A stretch of 64,000 nt of DNA from a virus: the IMG/VR virus record IMGVR_UViG_3300035181_000471, positions 1 to 64,000 of that record; one strand, written 5' to 3'. The notes under the pieces were generated by a model. It was not told the origin of the DNA and did no database searches. It saw only the letters and a program-made list of their open reading frames with translations. Every line of letters begins with the position of its first letter. The first letter of the stretch is position 1. Of this stretch, positions 33,270-43,249 are shown piece by piece. Both the position numbers and the translations under genes were made by a program.

Positions 33270-36113
33270 GGTGGTTTCCGCAGAATAAGGTGAGTAACCG
33301 TCTGGATTTAGGGAGCGCATACGAAGTCCGTAGGGCTTGGAGCTTGGAGATATTTGAGATAGCTCTGTGGATAGAATAACACCTGAATTGATGCGCTGAA
33401 TGACGGTCCAATCGGTGGCTCCGTTTGGCTTAGCCTCAATGTCATAGGAGGAGATAAGGTCAGGTCTTGTAACCGACCAAGACATAATGTATACTCCGTC
33501 AACTTCAGTTACGGTCACAACTGGGGTAGAGGGTAGGCCAGTGTACCCGACTGGCTTAGCGGTCAGGATTTCTCCAGTGGATACTACGGTGTTGATTCTG
33601 ACGGTCTTGTCCCAAACTCCGGTTACAGAGCGAACACTCAGATCAAACAGGGTTTCGTAGTATTCGTCACCTTGCAGGGTTCCGACTAGGACTTCGCCCT
33701 TGTGGAGACTCTCAACTCCAACAAATCTGACAAATTGAACATCATTTGCACCATACATGGTGAAGTCTTCAACCGATAGCTTGATGGTGGATTCAACCTG
33801 GAACGCAGACTCCTTGAACTGGAGAAGTAGCAGCCCCTCTGTAGTGTGAATTCCGATGACTCGTCTGTCCTTCACAACCCCATTGACTGTAATTCTCTTG
33901 ATGGAGTCCCCAGACACATAGTTATGCAGATTTATACTTCTCTGGGGAGCATCAGAGCAATTATCTGGGCCTGGAATCTCGTAGCGATACAGCATTCCAG
34001 TGTTGGTTAGAACTACGGTGAAATCGTTATCAGTATGCCAAGCATCCACGATACCAGGAGTGGCGTTAGGGAGAAGGCGTTTTCTGTAGAAGGTTGAATT
34101 CTCCCCGGTCACTAGGACTGAAGAGCTTGAAATCATAGTTTGTCTATCCCCGCCTAGACTGGAAGTGGAAGTTCTCATTCTGAAAAAGTCAGAGGACAAG
34201 GATCTATGGGGGTCAGTCCAGGCATTAGGCTGGTTCCTAAATACCAAAGTTTTGGGGGTAGAGACAGCCTGTGGATCACTAGTCCAGAACACTCTGGATA
34301 GACGATTGACATCCAAAAACTCCTGCTGAACGCTAGGAACCGATACATTGATGGAAGCTACAGTGGGGACATTGATGGAGTCGGAAACTGTAAGTTCGAA
34401 GGTTAGGACTTCGCCTAAAACCTTTGCTCCTACTAGGTTAACTTCAAGTGTAGCAGATTCAGTCCCTCCAATAACAGGCATATCAGTGCCAGAGGTTTGA
34501 CGCCAAGAGTAGGTCAACTCATTATTTTCGATGTCGGTAATTACTGGAGCAATCACTACTGAAGAATTTCTTGTCCCAACGATTAGGGGGATGGGCCAAG
34601 TTACCACTGGAGCAGCATTACTTGGAAGGGTGGCTACCGAAGTTACTACGCTCGGTGGGTTCAAGGGTGCTGATGTTGTGCTAAGATCCTGTACAGAAAC
34701 CTGAACAGTGATAGTCCTAGGTAGGGGTCCAATGGACTTGGATACCACTAATTCCGCAGTTTTACGCTCTGTGCCAAGTGGGGTGATAGTGTAGGGAGTT
34801 GGACCGAAAAATGGTGGAGAAATAGTGACTGACCAATTATAGGTCATGTCATCTAAGTCAGGATCAGAACTTGCGCTAGCGTCAAAAATGAATGGGACAC
34901 CACGCTGGATTACTGGAGCTTGTGGGGTCAGCTTGGCGATTGGAGCGGTGTTTAACTCAGAGATGTACAGTGGTGTAAATTGACCGGATATTGCCGTTGG
35001 AACTGAGCCAACAACTCCCCATTCTGTGTCATCATCAACTACATTTTTGGTGCCTCTGAGCCACTGAAAGCTGAGGGTATTGTAGTGTCCAGGTCTTTCC
35101 GTCAGATTTAAATTGGATTTGTCTATCTGGAAAACTCGGAGCTTTCCGGTTGCATCACTAACAAGGTCTTTGTCTAGGTAAGCTAAGTAGATGTCATCGT
35201 TAACTTTAACGGTTAGTGTCGGTTCTGAGATAGGGGAATCAATTTCTCTAAATGCCCAAATAGCACCATCAAAATAGCCTAAAACTAGAACGCTCTTTAG
35301 AGTTCTTTTGAATTTTTTGTAGTAGAGATGCGTAAATACTCTAGCTGTATTAATCCCAATAACTGTAAATTTATCATCAATAAAATCGCCAATGTAGGAA
35401 TAAACTGTAGTAGAACTGCTGTCCCAGACTCCGCCTACACTTCTAACACGCTTTTTAATAGAGTGTTGAGTGGGGGTGTCGGGTACAGATTTTGTGTGTG
35501 AAGTATAGTAAAGTTCTACAGACCCATCAGGGTTTCCGATTAAGCTGATACCACCATGGGTGTTACCAGAACGAAGGTTTGGACTGGAGGTAATTGGCAC
35601 AATAGCATAAACTTGCGTAAACTCTGCGCTTAGGTGAATACTCATCATTGTGTAGCCAGTGATGGAAGGGCTAGAGGAGTCTAGAACAGAGGATACGAGA
35701 ATATAGGAGCCATCGGGTAGCTCAATGAGATCGTAGGATGAGCGGATCTTAGAACCGGAAATAACGACAAAGGGTGAAGATAGAGTGAGGGTGTTGAGAT
35801 TGAAGGTGAATACTACAATGTCGAATAGAACGGAATTCAAAGGATTTACCTGAGATCCGATGATGTGGATACGACCCATAGTTGCATCGTAGTAAATAGC
35901 AGGGTCAAATCCGTTGTTTGGTGTTGGGAACTGGTAAGATTGCACAGTAACAAAGGACAACCCGTTATCAGCAGACCTGTACACATGGAAGGTGTTGTCA
36001 GTCTGCACATTGGAGACCACATAGATCTCCCCTGCTACCTGAACGAAGCAGGAGTTACCTGTCAAGTCAGATTTAGTCCAGGGCTGATTTGCTGGGGAAA
36101 TCCTTGTTATCAT
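33261..36113 (-). CDS. Virion adhesin-like protein with BNR, PKD/cadherin-like and FN3 domains, 950 residues
   Basis: The N-terminal third has a sialidase-like Asp-box, S-A-D-N-G-L-S-F (about 47-54), in a beta-propeller-like region. Two Ig-like repeats begin with NTAPIAKL and NAAPVVTW, each with DxDxDxxTYxWS-type strands of PKD/cadherin-like folds. After another beta region the C-terminal 90 residues fit a fibronectin III domain (ends PYSAETTLV). Such mosaics occur on phage fibres and capsid surfaces. The start overlaps the portal stop as TAATG, supporting a virion role. Confidence 0.65.
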   Translation of the reverse strand: MITRISPANQPWTKSDLTGNSCFVQVAGEIYVVSNVQTDNTFHVYRSADNGLSFVTVQSYQFPTPNNGFDPAIYYDATMGRIHIIGSQVNPLNSVLFDIVVFTFNLNTLTLSSPFVVISGSKIRSSYDLIELPDGSYILVSSVLDSSSPSITGYTMMSIHLSAEFTQVYAIVPITSSPNLRSGNTHGGISLIGNPDGSVELYYTSHTKSVPDTPTQHSIKKRVRSVGGVWDSSSTTVYSYIGDFIDDKFTVIGINTARVFTHLYYKKFKRTLKSVLVLGYFDGAIWAFREIDSPISEPTLTVKVNDDIYLAYLDKDLVSDATGKLRVFQIDKSNLNLTERPGHYNTLSFQWLRGTKNVVDDDTEWGVVGSVPTAISGQFTPLYISELNTAPIAKLTPQAPVIQRGVPFIFDASASSDPDLDDMTYNWSVTISPPFFGPTPYTITPLGTERKTAELVVSKSIGPLPRTITVQVSVQDLSTTSAPLNPPSVVTSVATLPSNAAPVVTWPIPLIVGTRNSSVVIAPVITDIENNELTYSWRQTSGTDMPVIGGTESATLEVNLVGAKVLGEVLTFELTVSDSINVPTVASINVSVPSVQQEFLDVNRLSRVFWTSDPQAVSTPKTLVFRNQPNAWTDPHRSLSSDFFRMRTSTSSLGGDRQTMISSSSVLVTGENSTFYRKRLLPNATPGIVDAWHTDNDFTVVLTNTGMLYRYEIPGPDNCSDAPQRSINLHNYVSGDSIKRITVNGVVKDRRVIGIHTTEGLLLLQFKESAFQVESTIKLSVEDFTMYGANDVQFVRFVGVESLHKGEVLVGTLQGDEYYETLFDLSVRSVTGVWDKTVRINTVVSTGEILTAKPVGYTGLPSTPVVTVTEVDGVYIMSWSVTRPDLISSYDIEAKPNGATDWTVIQRINSGVILSTELSQISPSSKPYGLRMRSLNPDGYSPYSAETTLV

Positions 36114-38404
36114 TACATTCCCTCGCCAGATCCCTCAATTTCACCCTCATTGGATTCCTTTTCCTTCAGACCTAGAGTAGTTCTAATACGGTCCATGAGG
36201 TCAGTGGCATTCTTAAGGTTTTCATCAGAGCCGATAGAAGCGTATAGGCTCTCCAAGAACGAATTGAACTTGGAATCATTAACTGAGAATAGGTCGGCTT
36301 CTAGGGCCTTCTTACAAGCCTCGGGATCAACATCCAAGAGTTCAAGGATGATGGACACAGGTAGCGAACCCTTCTGATAAAGATCGAATAACATCTGGTA
36401 AACATCGCCAGAATTTCTTAGGGCCATTCTTCCGAAGGTGACGGTGGGGTAGATCCAACGAGGACGGCCATATTTATCGGTCTCGTAGAAACCCTTCTTC
36501 ATTGCGATAGGCTTGAAAATCAATTCCTGAACAATGTAGGAGATCAAGTCACGATACTGAACATAGGTAGTGCTTAGGATTTCTAGCTGAATCTTGGTTC
36601 CAGAATACAGACCCTCACCATTTAGAATGTCTGGAGAGAATCCTAGGCCGATGGCTAGATCATTGGCGGTGTGTTGCCACTCATTGTCTAGAGATAGAAG
36701 TCTACCCTCAGACCCGATTTCGTCCCAACGAGCTTCGTAGCTGACTACGATAGTGTAATCTGGATCGCTCTTAGCTTCGTCAGCGTGTGCGCGAAGGGTT
36801 AGAACTTCATTAGGAGAAATGCCAGGAGCAACGATGAAAGTTTTAGGAGTCATGTTGCGGCTAGCTAGAGTGGTCTGCACCTGACGGAGTTTCTCACGAT
36901 AAATAATGGTTCTCATGCAACGCTGAAGAATAGAGCGTCCGTGATCTTCGAATGGGGCCTTCTTACGAGCGAAGTGAACACAGTAAGATCCCTTGAATGG
37001 GTCATCGTTTAGAGGAATGATGCCATCAGACTGTAGAGTCTCCTTGACCTCATCTGGAGTGTCAGGATTCTGAATGTAGCCAGCCTTCTGATCTTCAGGG
37101 GGCTTGTAGTAGATTGTGGAGTCCTGACCGAATACCTCAGACTTTCTGATTTCAATATTCTCAGGAGGTAGAAGCTGGATGCGGTCGAACCCAGTGTAAT
37201 TCTTGTTCTCAATGTGTTTGAAGAGTTCGAGGTCATTGGCTCTTGCCTCTCTGACATTTTTTAGCTCTTCAAGTAGTTCTTTCTTTTTCTTGAGCAAGGA
37301 TAGGTAACGCTTTAGGTCACGAGTTTCCTTGTCTTCTAGAAGAGCAGGATCGACTTCACCCATCTCATCCCCACCCATCATAGGTTCGGGAGGAGGTAGG
37401 AGGCCACCACCGCCTAGGCTAGAACCACCGGAGTCCCCTCCGATGCCTCCTAGAGGGTCAGACTCAAGAGATGGTCCAGCATCGTCACCAATAGGCTCTT
37501 CGGTGCCACCATCAGCGGGAGCGGAATCTCCAGCATCGGCACCAGCGTCAGGAGCAGGGGGTTCATCAGCAAACTTACGAGTAACTAGCTTGGCCTTCTT
37601 TAGAAGGGCTGCTACACGGCTAATCTCCCCCTTAATGGCGTCAATATCGTCCCAAGGCTCTTTGGAGAACCCGGAGATGGCATGAGCTAGCTTTGAGAGC
37701 TTGCCTAGAGAGGAACGCTTCTCTGGCACAAGGGAAGACATGATGCTGATTTCATCGCTACCCCAAGACTGGTTATAGGACTCAAATCCGCTCAAACCAG
37801 TTCCGGCGTTACGCTTTTCATCTTTGGTCTTTGCGTTAACAAAGTCTTGAGCCTTCTTGCATGGTCTGATATCTGGATCATCCTCGACATAAAGGAAGGC
37901 TTCCCCGATAGTCCAGTATTCTCTGGAGGCATGGAGAAGGGTCTCAAATAGACGGGAGTTGGTAACTAGAGACTGGAAGAAGTCAAATACATAGTCAGCG
38001 AATGCCTCGGAGGAACACTTAGGTCTCTCTAGGTTGATCTTAGACATGGGGATTTCGGTATGTAGGTCGATTCCTCTGCCTACAATGGGGTCACGATCAT
38101 AGGCTAGACGGTAGTAGCGTAGTTCCTGCGCTCTGGACTGAGGAAGCTCTAGGGAGTCAACAGGGAATTCATAGCTGTAATAGCCAATGTTGTTAGAATC
38201 CGAGATGTTAGCCATATTGTTGGTAGGGCCAGCGAAGAAGTCTGCCTTCTTCTGGATCTTGCCAGCTTGTCTAGCAAGTCTAATCTTTTCTTGGATTCGT
38301 AGATCTTCAGGCTTACCGCCTGCTTCGTTCATAGTGGTGTAACTACCTGCCGAAAACGCCTGATGCGCCTTCGGTCTCTGTCCTGGTCTGGTTCTATTTG
38401 CCAT
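36113..38404 (-). CDS. Portal vertex protein
   Basis: 764 residues from the ATG at 38404. N-terminal SYEFPVDSLELPQSRAQELRYY and DPIVGRGIDLHTEIPMSK segments, and the later SILQRCMRTIIYREKLRQ and LSLDNEWQHTANDLAIGLG segments, match portal proteins of T4-like and SPO1-like phages. A glycine/proline/aspartate-rich insertion at about 270-345 is unusual and probably a disordered loop. It forms the dodecameric ring through which terminase pumps DNA. Confidence 0.8.
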   Translation of the reverse strand: MANRTRPGQRPKAHQAFSAGSYTTMNEAGGKPEDLRIQEKIRLARQAGKIQKKADFFAGPTNNMANISDSNNIGYYSYEFPVDSLELPQSRAQELRYYRLAYDRDPIVGRGIDLHTEIPMSKINLERPKCSSEAFADYVFDFFQSLVTNSRLFETLLHASREYWTIGEAFLYVEDDPDIRPCKKAQDFVNAKTKDEKRNAGTGLSGFESYNQSWGSDEISIMSSLVPEKRSSLGKLSKLAHAISGFSKEPWDDIDAIKGEISRVAALLKKAKLVTRKFADEPPAPDAGADAGDSAPADGGTEEPIGDDAGPSLESDPLGGIGGDSGGSSLGGGGLLPPPEPMMGGDEMGEVDPALLEDKETRDLKRYLSLLKKKKELLEELKNVREARANDLELFKHIENKNYTGFDRIQLLPPENIEIRKSEVFGQDSTIYYKPPEDQKAGYIQNPDTPDEVKETLQSDGIIPLNDDPFKGSYCVHFARKKAPFEDHGRSILQRCMRTIIYREKLRQVQTTLASRNMTPKTFIVAPGISPNEVLTLRAHADEAKSDPDYTIVVSYEARWDEIGSEGRLLSLDNEWQHTANDLAIGLGFSPDILNGEGLYSGTKIQLEILSTTYVQYRDLISYIVQELIFKPIAMKKGFYETDKYGRPRWIYPTVTFGRMALRNSGDVYQMLFDLYQKGSLPVSIILELLDVDPEACKKALEADLFSVNDSKFNSFLESLYASIGSDENLKNATDLMDRIRTTLGLKEKESNEGEIEGSGEGM

Positions 38405-38406
38405 AA

Positions 38407-38910
38407 TCAACCTTCAAAAGAGGGTCTAAAAGTTTCATTTTGTGGGGGCTTAGCCATAATTGCGGCAGTTGCGGCTTCTAGCTTGGCTTTATCTAGTTTT
38501 GGCTTCTTTGGCTTGCCATGCTTCTCTTGTGCTTCTTCCTTCTTTTTATGCTCGGCTTCCAGGCTTTTCTGGTAGTCTTTTTCAGCTTTATCAAGCTCTT
38601 TCTCGTAATTATTAAGGTTTTTACCAGCTACCTCAATCTCCCTGCTCAATGCCTGGAAGATTAGAGCGGAAGATTTAGCCAACATCATCAAGGATTCCTT
38701 TTCTTGAGCCACGCTAGCTAGCACTTGTCTTGAGATACCCTTGCTGTCCTGCTCAAACTGATCATAAAATTCGATCAGATTATTAAGCTGGCTCAGCATA
38801 GCCGACATAGAAGCCCTTGATCTAGATAGCATAGTTAGCTGAGTGGTCGATTTATTGAGTAATCGACCAAGAGACACATGCTTCTTATTCCTTGAAATTA
38901 TAAGGGTCAT
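38407..38910 (-). CDS. Coiled-coil protein between polymerase and portal, 167 residues
   Basis: Long helices throughout; residues 105-150 are highly charged coiled coil (K, E, A), then a proline-rich end. ATGA overlap with the polymerase gene and tight spacing to the portal gene. Could be a small structural or chaperone protein; no family recognised. Confidence 0.65.
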   Translation of the reverse strand: MTLIISRNKKHVSLGRLLNKSTTQLTMLSRSRASMSAMLSQLNNLIEFYDQFEQDSKGISRQVLASVAQEKESLMMLAKSSALIFQALSREIEVAGKNLNNYEKELDKAEKDYQKSLEAEHKKKEEAQEKHGKPKKPKLDKAKLEAATAAIMAKPPQNETFRPSFEG

Positions 38911-41900
38911 AGTGTGTATTCTCTGGGGAGGGTGCTGATAGCCACTTTAGAGACCTTCATCACCTTACCTTTGTATTGAAAAGTCACGGTCTTATTGCCG
39001 ATCCCGAGGACCGCTATGAAGGCGTCCATTTCCAGGTTGGTGAGAGCCCTTAGATTCTGAATTACTGGATCGTGGACCTGGGTCACTGGAATTACAGATT
39101 TGGCTTCGACAACCGCTTCGGGAGTAGGTTCGGGTGCTGGCTCTTCTTTCTTTTCTTTCTTTTTGGGTGCATAGAAAACATCATCTTCGTCAAAATCTTC
39201 TTCAGCTTGGACTTGGGCAATGACTTCTTTTTCTTCTTCCTCTTCTGGCTCATTCACTTGAACCTCCTCTGTAATGGGTTGAGAAGTGTAGATTGGAGTA
39301 ACGGGAATCTCAAACCCATAGGCTGAGGCATACTCGGCTACTGATTCGTTTAAGGCGTCCTCTTCATCCTCATCAAGACGCCAGAACTCATCTAGCTGAA
39401 GCATGACGGTGATGTAACGCTTCCTACCTTCAGTGTCCGTGGACTCCTTCAAAGACTTGAGAATAGGATGAACTCTAGTGTGGAGATTTTCAGTCAGCCA
39501 CGAGACAACCTTTTCTTCCTTACCAGCCTCTAGAGATCGAATCAATTTGTCCACTAAATCAGCATCAAACCCACGAGGGATGTAGTTCTGCATCCCTGGG
39601 ACATCATACCAACCTGCGGCCTTGTGATCAGAATCTCCGGTAAGGTGATAATCAACATCCCAAGACTGACCGTATTCACAGTCTGTTTCAATAGGCACGG
39701 GCCAGTCTTTTGCCTCGTGAAGTTTTCTCAACTTCATAAACTTGTTCAGACGAGGGACAATGTAAGGGACGAACTCATTCTTAACACTGAAGTCGATTTC
39801 GTCATGAACGGTGCAATGGAGTTTGAACACTTCTTCAACACCTGGGGTGCTAGTGGCCCAAATTCTAATCTTGTTCAAAGCGGAGCGCATAAGATCACCA
39901 GCGGTCCCCTGTAGGGGGATGTTGATGCTGACTCGCTCGGCCTTACCCAAGAACCTATTGTATTCAGTGAAGTTCTTCACACCTGATTCACGATTATTAT
40001 AGATAGCATCAGCCTGTGCCTTTGTTGCAAGGAACTCTTCTTTCTGATTACTCTTTTTGAAGTTATCGGCTTGCTTAGACAGCTTCTTCCAAGTAAAGAA
40101 ATTGTCCTTATGCTTGGGAAGTGGATGATAAATGTTGAAGCCCTTCATAGCAGATTCAAAGCTGATGATTCTACCAGTTGGGGTTTTGCAAATTAGCTTG
40201 GTTCTAGCTAGCTCTCGCTTTGAGTTACAGAATGCGGAGAACACTGGAACGGAATCCCAGTATTTAGCTACGAGATCTTGGGCGTCTTCGAAGGTTACAT
40301 CGTGGCCCTCCTTGACCATGTTCTCGTAAATAGTGTAAGCTGTTCCACCGTAAAGCAAAGCGAAGTTAATGATCTTAGCCAGAGAACGGAGAGCCTTCTT
40401 TCGGCCCTTGTCTACGGTTGGGTCGGTGAATTCAGGAAACAATGCAGACGCAGTTAGCGAGTGGAAATCACCTGAACCAGTCATGAACTCTTCAATGAAA
40501 CGAGGTTCCTTTGAGCAGTTAGCGGCCACTCTCATTTCAATGTTGGAGTAGTCAGTAGTGAAGTAAGTCCACCCTGGTTTGGCGCAGAACAAGCTACGAA
40601 GGTTGATGATTTCGTTGGCGTCTACCTTACTCTTGGACCCGATGCAAGTCTTACAAGCTGGGACAACACAATATTTCTTACCGAAGTAAACGGCAATGTG
40701 ATTGTTGTGGATGTTTGGAGCCAGAGCCTTGTCTTTATTGAAGCAGGAGGGGTCCAGATCGGATGGTTGATATTTTTCAAGGGTTTCGATGTCTACATTT
40801 TGATCTTCTAAACGCTTGCCCTTGACCCACCAGTTACCACCAATCTTTTTGATGGCCTGGACATTCAATCCGCAACCACCATCCTTCTCGTAATCTCCAC
40901 CAGCGGCGGCTAGACGGCCACCAGCAACGACATTCTGCTTGAAGTAGAACCTAGCTGAATTGTCTCTGGGATCATATCTTAGATTGCCTGGGTGAAGCGC
41001 AGAGTATTCACGGAAATCAATCAGCTTGTTGAGGAAGTCATCATCGGGATAGAGCTTCTTCAACTCAGTCAGCACACCGATAGCGGTGGAGGCTTCACCA
41101 CTCTTCTCGGATACAGCAAGAGGAGTCATGCCACGCTTCTTGAATAGAACTTCACTAAGCTGTTTTGGTGATCCAGGATTAAAATCGGGAATGCCTGCTA
41201 GCTCGGCTAGTTCAACGGTGAGTTGTGCCACTCTACTGGCGTGGAATTCGATGGTAGCTCGTAGGAGATCAACATCAATGTTTACACGCTGACGCTCAAT
41301 CCAAGTTAGGGTGTCGATTAGAAGGTGGTCTACACGATGAACAGCAGCCATAGCTCTGGCCTTGTCCTTAACGAGATTCCAACCCAGCCAAGTAGTGATA
41401 GCGTCACCAGCGGCATACCACAACGCTAGTTCAATTGGGACCCAAGTGAAGGGGGCCATGACCGTTTTGATAGTGTCTTTCTGAAGCTCTTCATTCCAAA
41501 CCTTAGCCTTCACCTTAGCGAAGTCCCCCAGTTCAATTTGCTCGATGCCAAGACGAGTCTTAGCGAAATACTTCAAGCCGCCAGTCTGAAGCTGACCACC
41601 ACCCTTAGCACCAGAATCCACGCTAGCCTTTGGGTCTTCCAAATAGCTAAGAACCTGTAAATCCTCATAGTGGGGGTAGTCGCGGAAAGTCATTCCCAGT
41701 GTAATACGAAGGACTTCTCTGTCGAACTTGGCGTTAAAGAACACCAAATGTGACTTATCGAAAAGATCTTGTAGAACCCTAACTAACTCTGCTCTGTCAA
41801 TGTTTGGGCCTTGTTCGTGTCCAACTGGAATATAGATACCTTCGATGCCATCAGCAGATAAACAGATACCTGCCAGTTCAATACCTACTTTTCCATTCAC

Positions 41901-42257
41901 TACACGGGTATCTAGACCATTGGTTTCGGTGTCAACTGCGATTACAGGACAGATTGTGTCATGAAACTTGTGGTGGCGAGAGGTGTCAGCTAAGATCCCC
42001 TCAGCCCATTTGCGAAGCTCTGAGGCATCCGTAATGAGGCGGAAACTCTTCTCGGCCATCCAAGGCTTCTTAAGTGATTCAGGCGTAACTAAAGCGATAT
42101 GCTCAGTGAAGATGGTTTTCAAATCCTTCTTCACCTTAGGCTCTTTGGGAGCCTTTTCTTTTTTGGCCTTCTTAGGCTTCTTCTCTGAGAGATCTGCTAG
42201 TGTGACCTCCCCTCCCTCTAGGCTCTTGAGTTGTTCTAGTGTATCATCGTCTTTCAC
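38907..42257 (-). CDS. Family A DNA polymerase with 3'-5' exonuclease
   Basis: 1116 residues, GTG start preceded by GAAGGTG. Exonuclease motif VDTETNGLD and a later FFNAKFDREVL; polymerase motif A DYSNIEMRVAA, motif B RSLAKIINFALLYGG, motif C HDEID. Unusual parts: a lysine-rich N-terminal 50 residues, an inserted cysteine cluster (CVVPACKTC) before motif A, and a long acidic, proline-rich C-terminal tail that ends in a short globular segment. It is the likely replicative polymerase. Confidence 0.9.
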   Translation of the reverse strand: MKDDDTLEQLKSLEGGEVTLADLSEKKPKKAKKEKAPKEPKVKKDLKTIFTEHIALVTPESLKKPWMAEKSFRLITDASELRKWAEGILADTSRHHKFHDTICPVIAVDTETNGLDTRVVNGKVGIELAGICLSADGIEGIYIPVGHEQGPNIDRAELVRVLQDLFDKSHLVFFNAKFDREVLRITLGMTFRDYPHYEDLQVLSYLEDPKASVDSGAKGGGQLQTGGLKYFAKTRLGIEQIELGDFAKVKAKVWNEELQKDTIKTVMAPFTWVPIELALWYAAGDAITTWLGWNLVKDKARAMAAVHRVDHLLIDTLTWIERQRVNIDVDLLRATIEFHASRVAQLTVELAELAGIPDFNPGSPKQLSEVLFKKRGMTPLAVSEKSGEASTAIGVLTELKKLYPDDDFLNKLIDFREYSALHPGNLRYDPRDNSARFYFKQNVVAGGRLAAAGGDYEKDGGCGLNVQAIKKIGGNWWVKGKRLEDQNVDIETLEKYQPSDLDPSCFNKDKALAPNIHNNHIAVYFGKKYCVVPACKTCIGSKSKVDANEIINLRSLFCAKPGWTYFTTDYSNIEMRVAANCSKEPRFIEEFMTGSGDFHSLTASALFPEFTDPTVDKGRKKALRSLAKIINFALLYGGTAYTIYENMVKEGHDVTFEDAQDLVAKYWDSVPVFSAFCNSKRELARTKLICKTPTGRIISFESAMKGFNIYHPLPKHKDNFFTWKKLSKQADNFKKSNQKEEFLATKAQADAIYNNRESGVKNFTEYNRFLGKAERVSINIPLQGTAGDLMRSALNKIRIWATSTPGVEEVFKLHCTVHDEIDFSVKNEFVPYIVPRLNKFMKLRKLHEAKDWPVPIETDCEYGQSWDVDYHLTGDSDHKAAGWYDVPGMQNYIPRGFDADLVDKLIRSLEAGKEEKVVSWLTENLHTRVHPILKSLKESTDTEGRKRYITVMLQLDEFWRLDEDEEDALNESVAEYASAYGFEIPVTPIYTSQPITEEVQVNEPEEEEEKEVIAQVQAEEDFDEDDVFYAPKKKEKKEEPAPEPTPEAVVEAKSVIPVTQVHDPVIQNLRALTNLEMDAFIAVLGIGNKTVTFQYKGKVMKVSKVAISTLPREYTL

Positions 42258-42924
42258 TGTTCACCTTCTGCCTCAGAATACGGCTGATTCTATCCTTCCC
42301 AAGGAATTTGGCGAGAGGTAGTGGGTCTTCGGTCTGCTGAGCCTTAAAGAAGGCTTCTAGCATTGCGGTGGCCTTGTCAGCGTCCTTTACTAATACTGAA
42401 GCGTAGACCAGGAACGGCTCCCTGAGATCATCAAAAGTTAGAGAGACCACTTCCCCATCTTCATCATCGTCTTCTGTGTCTTGAGCCTTAACTTCTTCCT
42501 GCAAAACGGGTAGCTTGAACTTCTTTTCTAGCCACTTCAAGGCATCCCTACGAGAGATTCCGTAGAGGGCGGATACAAATCTAACATTGTCGTAGAACTG
42601 ATTGGTAGCTGGGGGTTCACAGCCGAAACAAAAGGCAGAATTAGACCCCTGGTAAAAGTTAAAGCTGGGGGTTGAGTCTGTGCCATGGAATGGACATGAG
42701 ATTTTGCCACCCTGGTTATTTCGGAGGAGCTTGCCCTCTTCTAGAAGCGTGATAGCGAGGTCGTGGAAGTCGATCTCCCACCTTACACGGTCCCATCGTT
42801 CCATAGAGATATCTGTCGAAGACTTGTAAATCTTCTCAATCTCTTCTTTGGCCCACTCAAAATCGTCTTCAGTTGATTGAGTAATCTGGGGGTTGGTTAC
42901 TAGCAATTTCTCTGTCTCTGGCAT
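42244..42924 (-). CDS. Primase zinc-binding half (CHC2-type)
   Basis: 226 residues from the ATG at 42924 with AAGGAG upstream. The zinc motif reads CPFH, then 20 residues, then CFGC, matching the CHC2 zinc finger at the N-terminus of DnaG primases, followed by the helical FVSALYGISRRDALKWLE. There is no Toprim domain; that is on 31422-32135, about 10 kb away. It would recognise the priming site. The C-terminal 90 residues are helical. Confidence 0.75.
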   Translation of the reverse strand: MPETEKLLVTNPQITQSTEDDFEWAKEEIEKIYKSSTDISMERWDRVRWEIDFHDLAITLLEEGKLLRNNQGGKISCPFHGTDSTPSFNFYQGSNSAFCFGCEPPATNQFYDNVRFVSALYGISRRDALKWLEKKFKLPVLQEEVKAQDTEDDDEDGEVVSLTFDDLREPFLVYASVLVKDADKATAMLEAFFKAQQTEDPLPLAKFLGKDRISRILRQKVNSERR

Positions 42925-43249
42925 CAAAGAACTCCTTGAGTTTCTGGTTCAGGCTGGCTAGGGCGGAAACCTTCTCAGGCGGCACCTCGTTCTTTAAATA
43001 CGCAAACATCGTGTCTCTAGAAGAGAACAAAAGTTTGAGGACCGTATTCACGGAGAAAGGCGGCTGAGGGTTCTCAAGAAGTACATTGGAGATGGAGTTA
43101 TGAGCTAGAAGCTCATTCCTGAGGGAATGGTCGTGAGGCCACTTCATCAGGAAGAGGAAATCTTGAATCTGGTGGTAATTCGTCCCCATATCGTAGGGAG
43201 TTAGATGGAAATGCACCTCCGGCTGGGTTCCGTGGACTAGGATTCGCAT
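42869..43249 (-). CDS. Hypothetical protein, 126 residues
   Basis: The start overlaps the upstream stop as TAATG; its end overlaps the primase zinc gene by 56 bases. Hydrophobic helices with two histidine-rich stretches in the first 45 residues. No family recognised. Confidence 0.6.
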   Translation of the reverse strand: MRILVHGTQPEVHFHLTPYDMGTNYHQIQDFLFLMKWPHDHSLRNELLAHNSISNVLLENPQPPFSVNTVLKLLFSSRDTMFAYLKNEVPPEKVSALASLNQKLKEFFDARDREIASNQPPDYSIN

